Below are positions 21,965 to 35,450 of a stretch of 64,000 nucleotides of DNA, one piece after another. Both the position numbers and the translations under genes were made by a program. The notes under the pieces were generated by a model. That model was not told the DNA's origin. It did not search any database and was given only the letters and a program-made list of their open reading frames with translations. The stretch is from Mastigias papua (taxonomy: Eukaryota; Cnidaria; Scyphozoa; Rhizostomeae; Mastigiidae), in the NCBI GenBank assembly GCA_964019165.1, contig OZ025269.1, forward strand, positions 19,461,687 through 19,525,686, given 5' to 3'. Within the stretch, counting starts at the first letter, position 1. Every line of letters starts with the position of its first letter.

Positions 21965-23850
21965 CAATCAGATGCAGTATTGTAGGGTGGAACAACCAGT
22001 AAGTTTACAAGAAATTGATATTTCAATAACTGGCGGGAGCCACAGTAGTCCATGTATTGTCGAGCTTTTCTGTGGCGGGAGCCAAGGTGAGCACCATATT
22101 AAGTTCAATGTCTAGCTCTCTACCAATCAGAACTTCGCCTTTACATCCAAGTTTTGGCGCGAGCCACGGTGTGCAACATTACAATTTCAAATTTGCCCCT
22201 CCACCAATCACAAGCTCAAATGAAGTAGCTAAGGTTCTGGCGCTCACTGCAGCATGGTTTCACAATCTTGTAAAATGGCTGCTCGCTGTAACTCCCATCT
22301 ATTAACAGAAATTCCTGAAGCGCTATGCAACGGTTGCAAACTAACTGAGATCAAGAATTGTGAATATAAGTCGTTTCCTGTTGTTCAAAATGATTGACTT
22401 AATTTTGGCACCACAGATGGCCTGATCTAGTAGAGTGTCATTTCTCAATGCCGCCTTTCCAAGAGTGTTAGACATGTTAAGATCAGAAAATCACAAGCCT
22501 GTCAAGTATGTGTCAAGATTCTATTTTATTTGATATGTTCATCCTTACTAATATCAGCTAAGTTGAACAAAACGATTAACCGCTCTAAGGTTTGATGTCC
22601 AACGCCTTTCATTAGCAATTTTCCTTATGTCTTTGGTATTGCCAGCATTTATTACTTCACCCTAGTTTTATCCTGATGAGCTTCAATCTAAGCAATACCG
22701 TAATGGATATAAACAAAATACATCAGCAGTTTTTGGGAGTAACTATATCCTCAAACAATATTTATGGATGTCTGCATTTGAGTCTAGTATCTGATATGGT
22801 TTCTTGGCATTATGGTATGTTCAGTAGTACAACCAGTGCAAAAGCTAATTCCTTTGATAGCTTCTTCACAATGGATTCAAGTAGTAAGAAGGATCTATTA
22901 AATTTCATAGAGTATATAATTTTGGTTCTGCAATGTATTTGACTCTTGTGATTCACTTGAGGTGTAGCTTGATCCTACAGTTAAATGCTCTAATGGTGTT
23001 TTTTATACTTTTATTATTTGATTTTGAAAAATTAGTTTACTACTATATCAACTGTCAGTGCCATTGTTTGCATCAACCTCAAGTATACCCTCAATGCAAA
23101 AGTATGTGTAAATTTCTTTGTGCTAACTTAGATAGTGCTATATTTTCCAATTCAATTTTTGGAAGATTGCATTTCTGGGCTTATCTATTTACAAATAGTT
23201 TAGAAGTAGTGTCTCATTGCAACTCAGGTTGCAGCATTATTATGGCAAAATCTTTGTATAGTGTTAAATTGGGTCTTGTACCTTTGTAGTATGCTGATAT
23301 TCATCAGTACCTCTTAGCTTCTTATCTATAGAACTATGGCATATATTTATAGCATATTTGCTTATAATGCAACTTGTGAATGGAAAGTGATTGGTAATGA
23401 AATGGCTCATCTTCATCACATTTCATTGTGCAGTCAAAATGAATGAATTTCATATTTGGTCATTTTTGACCAAAATACCAAGGCTACTGCTCACTTTGTT
23501 AAGCTGTCACACAGGCACCAGTCTACAATTCATCTTTTTAATCTAAACATCCCATTATTGAACAGCAACACAGAGCTTATGGTAACAAAAGCTTGAAACA
23601 TTCATTTGCTATTACCTTCAAGACTTATCGTTCTTTGCTAGAGAAATCACGATGTTTCCCTGAGTCATGCTGATGAATATTGCTCTGATCAAGGTTATTT
23701 AAAACCTTTACTTATCAATACTGCAATGTTAGATTTATCATACAATGAGACTAAAAGTATTTAAATTATAAGGTGCTGTTGCTGCTATTTTAATGCCCAG
23801 TCATACATCTGAGAATATTGGAAAAAATAATGACAATCTTAGTATCACAG
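21965..23850 (+). mobile_element. Unclassified dispersed element, copy B
   Basis: Opposite-strand relative of copy A (9840-12100); similarity runs from GCAGTATTGTAGGGTGGAAC at about 21975 to ATCTGAGAATATTGG at about 23812. The 5' part (22031-22260) repeats a GGCGSGAGCCAC-like motif at about 22032, 22074, 22156 and 22239 with CCAAT boxes between, as in copy A. Coding frames are short and interrupted (22676-22942, 22933-23289). Copies A and B share the same order, so they are one family. I could not name the transposase. Confidence 0.6.
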
Positions 23851-23859
23851 TTTGTTCTG

Positions 23860-24010
23860 CTGTCCTGTCAAATAAATATATAAAGATATATATACAAACT
23901 AAACCTAAGCCGCATCCACAACGTATATAAATTACATAAATAGAATAAACCACAAATATACTATCCTTTAAGTAAACGTTTCGATCAGAATCTTCATCAG
24001 TACTGATGAT
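23860..24010 (-). mobile_element. Penelope-like terminal fragment next to (TA)n
   Basis: On the minus strand the (TA)n tract leads into the 16-bp palindrome TCATCAGTACTGATGA (23994-24009) and a CTGATGA...GAAACG signature typical of Penelope-like ends. No coding part remains. Assignment rests on that signature, so it is tentative. Confidence 0.45.
23979..24000 (-). ncRNA. Hammerhead-like core signature
   Basis: On the minus strand: CTGATGA, one A, a 3-bp helix II (GAT/ATC closing TCTG), then GAAAC. No clear helix III or cleavage site, so it is only hammerhead-like. Confidence 0.35.
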
Positions 24011-24012
24011 AT

Positions 24013-25190
<1,178 letters not shown>

Positions 25191-25591
25191 ATAATGGGTG
25201 TGGCTGAGCTTTGCGAATAATTGACCATGCCCAATTTTTATGCAACGGTCAGATTTTAGGCTAGATCTGCCCTTTGGTCCATCAAAGACGGCTGGGTACT
25301 CTTTCAGCTCACAGCTCACACTTCATGAAAGGTTGGTGCTCACTCGAGGAAGACTGGAGACTGGTGACCATAAAAGATTGGACAGTAGGACATAAACATT
25401 ATTAAAGAAGCTGAAGAAATGGCGGAAAACAATATAATCATCAAATTTCCGAACAGCTGGCACTCCTATTGGTTTTAACTAGTACAATAGTGAAGAACAC
25501 TCTTAAGAGTAATTTCATAAGCAATTTAAAGCGATTTGACTGCTATCCTAAACTACACATACGCCTATATGTATTCTATGATCATCAGAAA

Positions 25592-25652
25592 GCACACGGA
25601 CGGATGGATGGATGGATGGATGGACGGACGGACGGGCGGATGGACGGACGGA
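25592..25652. repeat. (GGAT/GGAC)n microsatellite
   Basis: About fifteen tetranucleotide units with mixed T/C at the fourth base. Confidence 0.9.
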
Positions 25653-25959
25653 CACACATATACACAAAAACCAAGGAATACAAATATATACTTATTTATT
25701 TATTTATGTGTCTATTTTTTCATTACTCACTAACATCTATAATCATCATCATCATCAATTTGTTTACAGTTGGCTATTTTCTATTTGACTAAAAGAAGTT
25801 AATTGAGGCCAATCAATGATAAAACTAAAGAGAAAAAAGCTAGGAACGATATAATTACAAATAACAGCTAAATACATGCTAATCCAAAAAACCTAAATCT
25901 TTAATAAAACTTAACACAATCTGCAGTTGCAACAAACTCGATCGCACTGTTTTATTCTC

Positions 25960-26790
25960 CTTTTAAATTATTGCAAAGTGTCACTGTCTTTCACACTATT
26001 GGGCAGTGAGGACCATAAGGAGCAGCCTCTAAACTGAATATTTTCTGTGCCATATATTGTTGTTCTTACCTTCGGCAGTTGCAAATGATTTGGATTTCGC
26101 AGGCTATAATAGCTATTTTTTCTGTCGTGGAACATCCATACAAGTGGACAGTAGTTGAACTGCGATTTAATGAATGCATCCATTAGCAGTTTTCATTTAG
26201 AAGAATCTGTAGAACTAGATAGTTGGGCAAACACATACATTTTTTGGTTTGCCTTTTTGCATAAATTTTGGACATGTTTTGTGAAGCTTAACTTTTTGTC
26301 AAAAGTGACGCCCAAAATTTTTCGTATTCACTTTCCTTGATGGTGAATTTACCAATGACAACAACTTAATCTTTGCTTTAGTTGCCAAATATCATAAAGT
26401 GGCATTTCTCTTCGTTAAGCTTCATGCAATTCTCTGAGAACCATTTGGCAAGTATTGAACTGTCCGTTTCCAATCTATTAATTATAGTTTCGAGGTCTGA
26501 GTCGCATGCATAGTGGTGTCATCGGCATAATTACAGACGCTGGTGTTAAATAAGAAAATGTCGTTAGTGAAAATATTAACTAAAAAAATGGCTCTAGAAC
26601 TGGCCCTTGCCGTTCCCCTATAGTGATATCTCTATATGTACTATATGAACCATTAACTTTAACTCTTTGCTTTCTCTTTGTTAAATAGCTTCTAATGAGC
26701 TTAAGACTGTAGGGAGCTAATTTCTCTATCGAAAGACCGTGGTTTATGCATTCGAAGGCTTTAGAAAGGCCCATTAGTATTGCTCCAGCT
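25960..26790 (-). mobile_element. Jockey-like LINE fragment (RT palm to C-terminus)
   Basis: Read right to left: MGLSKAFECINHGLSIEKLAPYS (palm A), then LIRSYLTKRKQRVKVNGSYS and a decayed GVPQGSVLGP block (26590-26620), a CNYADDTT-like block near 26530, FIKSQFNYCPLVWMFHDRKN (26190-26120) and a C-terminal FRGCSLWSSLPNSVKDS. Frameshifts and stops break it. Both ends are truncated. Confidence 0.82.
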
Positions 26791-27252
26791 AGTTCCTTTT
26801 TATCTATATCTATTTCTTATCCTGCTATAGTGAAAGTTTTAAAAATCTACAGATGTTCAGAAGTAAGATCTGCTATACCAGACATTCTTTCCTGTTCACT
26901 ACAGAGTGCCCATTTAACCATAACAATGATGAAACTGAAACCACAAGAAAGACAAAATAATGCTTTGGAAAGCTAATAAAATTCTTGATATCAAGTTTCA
27001 GGAGTGACATTCACACTTAGAACAAATAAGGAATGAGAGGATAGAAGTAAATGGAATGACTGCGGGTGCTACATTTGATGAAGTTAATTAACTACTTTTT
27101 AAAGCATTGTCTCATCTTTCTAAACCTGGTTTCTATTTTGTTGTTGCTATGGACATATGTATGCTCTATAAAGTATGGGGACAAATTTCTGATGTATATA
27201 GATATATTTGCTCTCGAAAAGCTACAGCCTTAAAGAAATTTCTTAAATAGTA

Positions 27253-27715
27253 TGTAGGAACTTGTGTTAATGCTTTCTATAAGCTGCTATGCTCGTTCAG
27301 CGACATCCTTCGTTCATTAGTTGTTGGGCTCGTATCATTATTTAACGAGCAGTTAACATGGAAGCAGAGAGAGAAGATGGTGATAATGACAGTACTCTGA
27401 CTCTACGTTGGCTGAACTTTACAACATAAAATATAAGCATATATATAGAAACGATCAAGATCTAAAATTACATCGAGTTGCATCAAAGGAAGGGTTAATT
27501 TGGTTGTTGATATACATAGGTAAATAGTTAGGTAGAGGTATGAGTAAAGTTGAAGCAAGTTCAGAAGGAAAGATCTTATGTTTTATGCTGTGTTTGATGT
27601 AAGGCGGTGTCTGTGATACTGTGTGAGAAAGTGGTGAAATGGCTGAATGAATGGGGTGAGAAAATTTTGTGTGAGCGCTAGAATGGGCCTAAGAGTACAA
27701 TGTTTGCGTTAACTT
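27253..27715 (+). repeat. LTR-like dispersed repeat, copy 1 (most diverged)
   Basis: Shares TGCTATGCTCGTTCAGYGACATCC, TATCATTATTTAACG and GGAAGGGTTA, in that order, with copies at 35965-36411 and 48366-48792. The family starts TRTAGGAAC and ends CACTACA in the better copies, which is close to LTR TG...CA ends. Confidence 0.55.
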
Positions 27716-27739
27716 CAAATAAATAGAGACTCAGGGAAA

Positions 27740-28830
27740 AAGTTTTACTTTTGAAACGTTTTGATGGAAGCCTTCTGCAGCTAATAATGGGTTGAAGCAA
27801 TGATGAGTCCTTTTCTCTATCCTATTCAACACCCAGTTCTCTAGTCTAATGAAATATGCTTTGGAAAGAAATAATGAAAGAAGATATCTCAAAAATACAT
27901 ATGATAGCAGCATTATTAACATTGTTAGATTTAAAGCAATGACCAAGTAAATGAATCAACAGCACTAGAGCGATTCCTTTCATGATGCGGCACTAGCTGC
28001 TCACATTTAAGAACTTCTGCAAAGACTTTCGATAACATTTTCTTATTCATGTAAGAGTTCTGGTCCAGGGCTTATACAGCTTTTGTGAAAAAGTTCCCTG
28101 GATTTTTTTATCATTTCTACATATTTCCATGACTAGTAAATTTTCCTGATTTACTCTTAAGTGTTATGTTGTTTCCTTGACTAACAATCAATAGATTCCA
28201 CATGCAAATGGTAAAACTAATGATATGACAGGGGCATACCCTGTAGCCTAAAAGCATGGCTGTACATACTACGTACATCATTTATTTTATAATGCAGGTT
28301 AGGAGAAAATGGCGACCTCTAGATGGCCGATGTGGACCTGCAACTTAAAATTGAAAAGATTAAAGGAAAACTTAAATTTTACACTTTTTTTAAACTTTTG
28401 AGGTCAAACTTTAATAATATAGAAAGTCGGCACGTCTGTTTCTTAGGCAAACAGTTCCTCTGGAAAAATTTAGATTTCTTAATTTGTCTGCATCTTCTTT
28501 AAGTTTTGTCCTGAAGATCTCTTTACTATTTACTTATTTCACATTGTTCGATATTTAATTGCAAACAAGAATCCCCTGTAGCTAAAAGTGTATCTTTGGA
28601 ATGTATCTGCCTAGTTTTTAAGGGACGCTTCTAAAGACTCTGAACATTTCGCTCAGAAATCACCTCTGTCTTTAACTACATGACTTTTGTTCCTATTCCA
28701 TTCAATTCCAGGTGTCAGGTATAGTATTATACCTGTATTCTTTTCAGTTTCCTTTGTTACTGCCATATTGTATTTTGCTTTCTTCCTGAGTGTGTAGGGA
28801 TTATAAATATAATGTATGTACCTGAAATGT
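27740..28830. other. No recognised gene
   Basis: Short chance frames only. Confidence 0.45.
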
Positions 28831-28836
28831 CTAGTA

Positions 28837-28858
28837 CTGAGGAAGACAATCGTCGAAA
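28837..28858 (+). ncRNA. Hammerhead-like core signature beside a TG-rich microsatellite
   Basis: CTGAGGA at 28837-28843, one A, helix II GAC/GTC closing AATC, GAAA at 28855-28858. Helix II differs from that at 23979-24000 but pairs equally well (covariation). The 3' part is not a clean helix III. Probably the end of a Penelope-like relic. Confidence 0.35.
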
Positions 28859-28885
28859 CATTCAACAGTTGAAGATTTTCTGCTT

Positions 28886-28941
28886 GTGTATGAGTGTGTG
28901 TGAGTGTCTGAGTGTGTGAGTGTGTGAGTGTGTGTGAGTGT

Positions 28942-28978
<37 letters not shown>

Positions 28979-29046
28979 TGTTTGAGTGTGTGAGTGTTTG
29001 AGTGTTTGAGTGTGTGAGTGTGTGTGTGAGTGTGTGTGTGAGTGTG
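28886..29046. repeat. (TGTGTGAG)n microsatellite
   Basis: Irregular mix of TGTGAG, TGTTTGAG and TG units. Confidence 0.93.
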
Positions 29047-29206
29047 TCAGGGAGCATAACCTAAACGACTATTAGCACAATCACAACAACAACAACATCA
29101 GAACACCTTATATGCTTAATTAATTAATTAATTAATTAATTAACTAATTGACTAATTGATTAACGTTCAGCAAAGATTGCTTTTGTTTGTATTGTTGTAA
29201 GGACTG

Positions 29207-30066
29207 TACACTTACCTTCAAAAAGTATTGGACCACCCTGCTGACAATGGCGGTTAGTAGTGGCGAAGGGCCTGCTCTTGACAATCTTACTAGCACGATT
29301 CTGGCGGTTCTTGGCGTTCACTCACCATATTAAATAATAAAAAAATATTCTTCGTTTCCTCAGCGTTGAAGTAAAACTAACTTTATAGTACAACTGAGAT
29401 GTTTTAATAGAAATATTAGGAATTGCATTGAAGGAGCGCCATTAAATGTTTGGGCGTTTATGAGTTGAAAGTGGCATAACAAAACAGTGTAGAAACATTC
29501 ATTTTCTGAAGAAAGATTGTGATGTTTCAATGGTTTTAGAGCCAGAATTTATGAGGCCTCATGATATTAGAAGTATTTCTGCTTAATTGGTTTTCACCGG
29601 CCAGAATAATATCATTTTAGATCACGGGACAATTTCAGGATGAGTGATATTTTGTAATGCAAATAGACATGTCATTTTGACAAGCATCTATTTTCTTGGT
29701 TTCTACAAGAACATAGACCTTAAAGTTAGTCTTATTTGTAGTCCTTATTATCAAACGTTTCATATATACCAAAAAAGCTCTTTAGATTCTCCTCATTTTT
29801 AATTTATCAGATGTCCGACTTATTTCAATCGACATGTAGAATCTCCAAGATCAACTTACCTGAAACTGCTTCATGAACTAAAACCTTTTACTCTAAATGG
29901 CAAAAGCCAAAAACAGAAACAGGCGAATCTTTTCCCGCCTAAAGTAAGATGGAAGTAGCCCTTACAGCGCAAAATATTTGTCATGTAAATTTTCTAGACT
30001 AGGCCCTTGGTCGCTGTTAGCAGCCATTTTTGCAGGGTGGTGCAATACTTTTCGAAGGTAAGTGTA
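29207..30066. mobile_element. Tc1/mariner-type MITE with TA target duplication
   Basis: Terminal inverted repeats of about 60 bp begin CACTTACCTTC at 29209 and end GAAGGTAAGTG at 30064. They also share AAAAGTATTG and ACCACCCTGC. TA flanks both ends (29207-29208, 30065-30066). The 856-bp body lacks a transposase frame. Confidence 0.82.
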
Positions 30067-30780
30067 TATCCCCTCCGTCCTTTGTTTCATTTCCTTGCCT
30101 ATTAAATAATTAACTACTTTATTGGTGCCTGAAATGTCTTTTATAAGTCGTAACTTTGTGATATGCCAGTATTGGATGCTGATTAAAATATACTGCTATT
30201 TTGGGGTTGATATTAAGAGTGTCCCCGTTGCTAGAATTTTGTTGTACTTAGTGACAAATGGAATTTAATTAGATTTTGCTTTTTATAGAACACACCGTTA
30301 TATTTTTCGTGTTGAAGTTGTTTGCTTTTCGTAAATTGCTGTTTTAGTTTCTCTTATATCAATCCAAGCGAGGAAAATGATGTTGCAATATTTTCTTTCG
30401 CTGGACCAACCTCTTACTTGGAGGAAACTCTAGGCTTTCAATTTGAGAGTTTTTCTAGTCAGCATAAAGCCAAGAAAATTTATTATATCTAGCATGAGGT
30501 TTATAGTGAATATTTGTTGATGAAAGACAACAAATAGAACATATGTTGAACACAATAAAGCTTGAAAGCAATAATGGAATCAATCTAGTCTAGCTGAGAG
30601 AACGAAAGCTTCACATAGATCAATAGGAGAAAAGAAATAATAGACCTGGTGCAATCGAAACCTTGCTATTTCCGCTTATTCACCCTGCTTACATACAAAT
30701 TTGCTGGTTTTCTAATCATAGGAGAAATTTTTTTCTTGTTTTGTTGTTTAGTTGTTTTGTTTGTTTATTCAATTCATTTT
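30067..30780. other. Noncoding sequence upstream of the MAM-CUB gene
   Basis: AT-rich, no coding signal; should hold the distal promoter of the gene that starts near 30.8 kb. Confidence 0.4.
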
Positions 30781-30783
30781 ATG

Positions 30784-30793
30784 TATAAATATA
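30784..30793 (+). promoter_or_regulatory. Candidate TATA box of the MAM-CUB gene
   Basis: TATAAATATA about 240 bp before the first ATG exon. A GC-richer patch follows (GGGTGCGTGTGCAAGGACAG). Position-based inference; transcription start not known. Confidence 0.4.
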
Positions 30794-30813
30794 GGGTGCG
30801 TGTGCAAGGACAG

Positions 30814-30841
30814 ACACTTCTGATGAAGCTGTGAGCAAAGG
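30814..30841 (+). other. Candidate 5' UTR exon of the MAM-CUB gene
   Basis: A start about 30 bp past the TATA box and a possible donor GTAAAA at 30842 would splice to the acceptor TTATTCTAG before 31023. Weak, by layout only. Confidence 0.25.
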
Positions 30842-31030
30842 GTAAAAACTGACTATTTGCTGGTAAGTATATGCATGCATACAAACATACAAACATACAT
30901 AAATACACACAAACATATATAACATTTATAGTTATGGGATATACCTTATACAGTTGAGACAGCAAACTGAGATATGAAGGATATAAATGATGAAAGTTTA
31001 TTCTTCTTTTCATCTTATTCTAGAACACTG

Positions 31031-31088
31031 ATGATTACAATGGCCAAATCAAACAGCATGTATGCCATGTTTCTGCTTGGCACCCTCT
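31031..31088 (+). CDS. MAM-CUB gene, exon with start codon and signal peptide
   Basis: ATG at 31031 (a second at 31040 has a better context, ACAATGG) opens a frame with a hydrophobic core MYAMFLLGTL. It ends at a GTATGT donor after 31088, phase 1, and splices in frame to 33304. Joined, the two exons give a standard secretory signal: short polar N-terminus, YAMFLLGTLWFLAP core and a likely cut near HVA-TSP. The acceptor TTATTCTAG sits just upstream at 31014-31022, so a noncoding first exon is likely. The protein is expected outside the cell or at the surface. Confidence 0.7.
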
Positions 31089-31784
31089 GTATGTATATAT
31101 TTTCTCTTTAATTTCAAAATAATTTTGTGTGTTTATACAATGACTGCATTTGTAAATTGACTTCAATTGGATAAAGTGCACACACAACCTTACACGAGTT
31201 ATGAAAGTAATACCTACATCTGTTAGTAGTGGCGTGGCCAGTGTAAATGAATTTTGTGTGCATTATGGTATAGTTATATGCACAACTTTGAAACACTTAT
31301 CTGATGCTTGAGTTTCTAATCTAGTTATTTAATTCTTCCCAATGCTGACAATGATATTATGCTGAAAGCCGAAGTTGACAATGAGAGGCTGAAGTATACG
31401 TTTTTTTGTTAATAAGAAAAAGTTTATAAGAAAATGAAGCTCAAATGGCCAAAGTCTTAAGAAAATGTTAAGTTAATCACGAGGCTCAAGTTCAAACATT
31501 AACCTTTTTTGCGAGGCAGAAATCGATATTAGCTGATTCTTTGCAAGCTCCTTTACAACGATCGAAACTTTTCATTGATAATCTTAGTTAAGAAAGATCA
31601 AGCATTTTATAGCAAATAATGGTAAACTCTTTTAGCCTGTTTAGTCCAATAAAAGTTAAGAAAATGTTAAGAAAATCTCAGCCTTATTTTCGGGAAAGTT
31701 AAGAAAATTGAGGCTCAGACAAAAAAGTGGTTTTCATATAAAAAAGAAATGTGTACCTTTTTAAAGAGAAGATGAGGCTCCACT

Positions 31785-32515
31785 AACACGATATGGGATT
31801 CATGTCACACCGGATTATTTTTCACATTGGATAGGGGTGCAGTTACACGACACCGCAGTAATCCGGTTTGAAGGTGAGGTGGAGTCAATCCGCTCCACAT
31901 TCCGGTGTCGTGTAGCTGCATGAATCCGATGCTCTCTCTGTCCATAGCCTCTGTTTGAAAAAAGTCATGTAGCAATTTTGAAGTTGGTGCCATACTTTTC
32001 ACTTTTCTGTACTCTCGAGAACCAAATGCGAAATGGGTTACAATCGATAACGGATTTTTAGGGACTTCTCAGTAGAGTAACATCATTGGCACCAGTTAAA
32101 CAACTCAAGTTTTCTGTTATTTCATCTTCGTCACGTTATTGTATGAGAAGAAAACAAAGAATTATTAATCATATTATGTCTAGTGGTCAAAACAAAAGAT
32201 GACAAATGTATACAAAAAAGGCCCATAGGTGATTTTGGACAACAGGAGGAAACTGTGAGGATTGACATCTGAGGTAGCAACACAAAATTGGCCTCACAGC
32301 TATAGACAAAGCGTTTTTCATAAGTAGCTTGATTGCAATCCGGTGTCGTAAAAATACCCGGTAACACGATCACACTTTTGTATGGGAATGTTCCCAACAA
32401 ATGCTGTACCAAGTAGACGCATTTGCAAACATACTGGAACAACATCGTATGACCCAGATGGTGAAGAACCAATCCGGGATGAAAATTAATCCGATACCAT
32501 GTAAATCAAGCGTAT
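31785..32515. repeat. Possible diverged MITE
   Basis: The ends show weak inverted similarity (GATT-CATG, then CGGATTA-TTTTCA). Inside, TGCAGTTACACGACACCG (31850) and CGGTGTCGTGTAGCTGCA (31904) form a hairpin. No target duplication seen. Confidence 0.35.
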
Positions 32516-32539
32516 ATCACATCATATCGAAATGACTCC

Positions 32540-32690
32540 CAAAACGGATAAGTGAAACTCGCCCTTGTTTTGTTGTCTAAAAAAACTCAAATAAACACAA
32601 AATCAAAGTCTCCATGAAGCTTGAGCCTTGAGTTATTCTTAAATTTCAATGATTTTGAGCTTTAGCATAGCTGATGTTCCATATGGTATG
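32540..32690. repeat. Dispersed repeat shared with 15826-15960
   Basis: Second copy of the repeat described at 15826-15960, same orientation. Confidence 0.6.
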
Positions 32691-33303
32691 ACATGTGTAT
32701 GCAAGTTGTCCCATTCCGACGGACGGTACTAGATAAAGATTTAGCTGCAAATTTTTGATGATGGGGTGTAGTACCCCAATCCCTCCCCCGCATATAACGT
32801 CATTTACAGACAATTTTTCGAGTCTCTAAGGTTGCAAAAGTCCAATATTGAATATGTTTAACTTTTTGAGCACTCAAACACTACATTTTTGCTAAGCATT
32901 TTCTTGTAAAGATCGTGCATACTGTAAGAATTTTTCCCCATTAATAACTGTGAACAACCCTCCATAGCAATCACGTTGCACTTATAACAGCAACAACTTA
33001 TCACGTTTTTCCTCATTTATTAAAAACAGAAAACTGAATATGGCCCGATTGATTTTGGCTTCATATAAACCTTTGTCCGTTTTTTCCTTTCATTCACCAG
33101 TAGTCGACGTCGTTCATCATCAGAAAATGAGGGGGTTGGGGGAGATTCTTGTTGAGACGAAGTTATTCACTTTGAAGGAGGAATAATCAAATATAGTTCA
33201 AATTTTAGCGACGTCTTGTATGTATGATCTCATTAGAATTTAATCAGTTCTAAACATAGATTTTATCACATGAATACATAAGTGTTGTTGGATTCTTTTG
33301 CAG

Positions 33304-33342
33304 GGTTTCTTGCACCCAGCCATGTTGCAACATCTCCTACAG
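33304..33342 (+). CDS. MAM-CUB gene, short exon completing the signal peptide
   Basis: A 39-bp exon between TTCTTTTGCAG and a GTGTGAAT donor, phase 1 on both sides. With the preceding exon it encodes WFLAPSHVATSPT, which finishes the hydrophobic core and offers a signal-peptidase site near A-T. It joins in frame to the MAM exon at 33856 and, as an alternative, to the exon at 33414. Confidence 0.7.
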
Positions 33343-33413
33343 GTGTGAATATTAATGATATTCTTATCTATTTGTTGCTGATTTTACTCCATTAGTGTAC
33401 ATTCATTTCATAG

Positions 33414-33607
33414 GCAACATTCAAGATGAGCATTTAATAGTAAATATCCTGCGTATATCAATAACTACCAGCTCTATAAACAAACTGGCGAGAAATGTGT
33501 TATCTTTGGAAATATTACAAAATATGTGGAAACGTGTATTATGGTTAAACCCAGAAACACCTGCATTGAAAGTATTGAACCGCTTTTTTGACAAGTTGAA
33601 AGAATGA
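33414..33607 (+). CDS. Candidate alternative last exon of the MAM-CUB gene
   Basis: Follows an acceptor TTCATTTCATAG and opens in the phase needed by the exon at 33304-33342. It then runs 64 codons to TGA at 33605. The peptide starts NIQDEHLIVNILRIS and ends ALKVLNRFFDKLKE. It has no cysteine and looks helical and basic. If used, the gene would make a short secreted protein without MAM or CUB domains. There is no clear AATAAA soon after, so it may be chance. Confidence 0.3.
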
Positions 33608-33855
33608 AACTAAAATATAAATGGAATACCACTTAGTACTCATCTCAAGACCATCTTGAGAACCTAAGATCGTTGGTAAAAGACGGGAGAGCGCGCAGGA
33701 TATTAGTAACAGGTATTTATGATGCGTCTATAGCAGAAAATGCGAGATTTATCCGTATGCAATGATGCAGAAGAGGCCTACCTTATGTAAATAACCTCAT
33801 TACATGTATGATCACTTCCTCAAAATGTAATTGTCAACTAAACGCTACTTGGCAG

Positions 33856-33993
33856 GTAATTGCACCTTTGAGAATGGAATGTGCAACTGGGTTGACCGTC
33901 GATTCAGCGATTATTTTCACTGGACGATAGGAAGTGGTCCAACCTCCACCGGCTCAACTGGACCTAGTTCAGATCGACACGGAAATCCAACAG
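33856..33993 (+). CDS. MAM-CUB gene, MAM domain exon 1
   Basis: A 138-bp exon (acceptor TACTTGGCAG, donor GTGTAG), phase 1 to phase 1. It begins the MAM domain with GNCTFENGMCNW, which carries the first two conserved cysteines, then WTIGSGPTSTGSTGPSSDRHGN. MAM domains mediate adhesion or dimer contacts outside the cell. The frame continues into 39229 to give a full-length domain. Confidence 0.9.
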
Positions 33994-34112
33994 GTGTAGT
34001 ATTCTTCAGTCGCTCACATTGCAATCAGTAAAGAGAGCTTCTCGGATGTTATTCGCAATCCTTATTCACTATTCTCACTTTCCTAGACAGAGTTAAGGCG
34101 TTATGCATACAT

Positions 34113-34452
<340 letters not shown>

Positions 34453-34459
34453 TACATCA

Positions 34460-35450
34460 TACATCAATAACTCTAAGTGTAGTCCACTCCCCAAAGATAA
34501 TCATAACCCAGGTGAACGTAAGGCTCTCTGTAACCTGCAATCACGAAATGACGTCATTATAACGAAAGCAGACAAGGGGGGTGCAGTGGTGATTATGGAT
34601 ATCTAAAGCTACATTAACGGAGCCAATAGACAGCTCAATGATGAGGAGTTCCACCAAATCGTAAGTGAAGATTTAACCTCTATACATCACAAAAATGTAA
34701 TAGATACTATTGACCAAGTTCAGAAAGAAAATCTTTTGACAGAAAAAGTAGCGGAATTGTTGACGATTTCTAAACCAAAAGCTCCACGCTTTTATATACT
34801 TCCTAAAATCCACAAGAAAAAGAACCCTGGAAGACCAGTCGTCTTCTCAATAAATTGCCACTCGAGTACAATATTAAAATATGTAGATTTTTATCTTCAT
34901 CCACTTGTACAACGTTTACCCTCATATGTGAAAGACACGACAGACTTTATTATCAAACTTAATGAAATTAAAACTCTAACACGTAACACATAACTATTTT
35001 CAATGGATGTCAGATCATTATACACTAACATACCTACTAATGAGGGTTTGCAATCTTTCAAATCTGTAATTCATAAACCAACCAACAAAGCAATTCTGAA
35101 CTCACCTCCACTCGTAATTTTGAAATTCATTGAACTAATACTGAAAAGTAATAATTTTGAATTCAACAATAAGCACTACCTGCAGACCAAAGGCTGTGCA
35201 ATGGGCACCATTTGTGCCCCAGCATATGCTAACCTCTCTATGGGAGTATTTGAAGAAAAATTCATATACCTCTATATAAAGGGTAAATATAAAATCTACC
35301 TCCGTTATATCGATGATATATTTATGATATGGACCCACACCAGGGAACAGTATTTCTAACAGAACTAAACCAGCGACATAACTCTATAAAATTTGATTAC
35401 GAAATCTCCTCGAAAGAAGTGCACTTGTTAGGCTGCTCAGTATTCGATAA
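34460..35450 (+). mobile_element. Penelope-like element, reverse transcriptase region (dead copy)
   Basis: Broken frames hold the marks of a Penelope-type RT, which lacks the LINE endonuclease: [18 protein letters not shown], then APRFYILPKIHKKKNPGRPVV, FSMDVRSLYTNIPTNEGL, KGCAMGTICAPAYANLSMG and the catalytic YLRYIDDIFMIW. Stops at 34604 and 34990 and a frameshift near 35357 show it is inactive. It starts beside a (TA)n tract and stops before the GIY-YIG domain, near LLGCSVF at 35440, where unrelated sequence begins. Confidence 0.9.
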
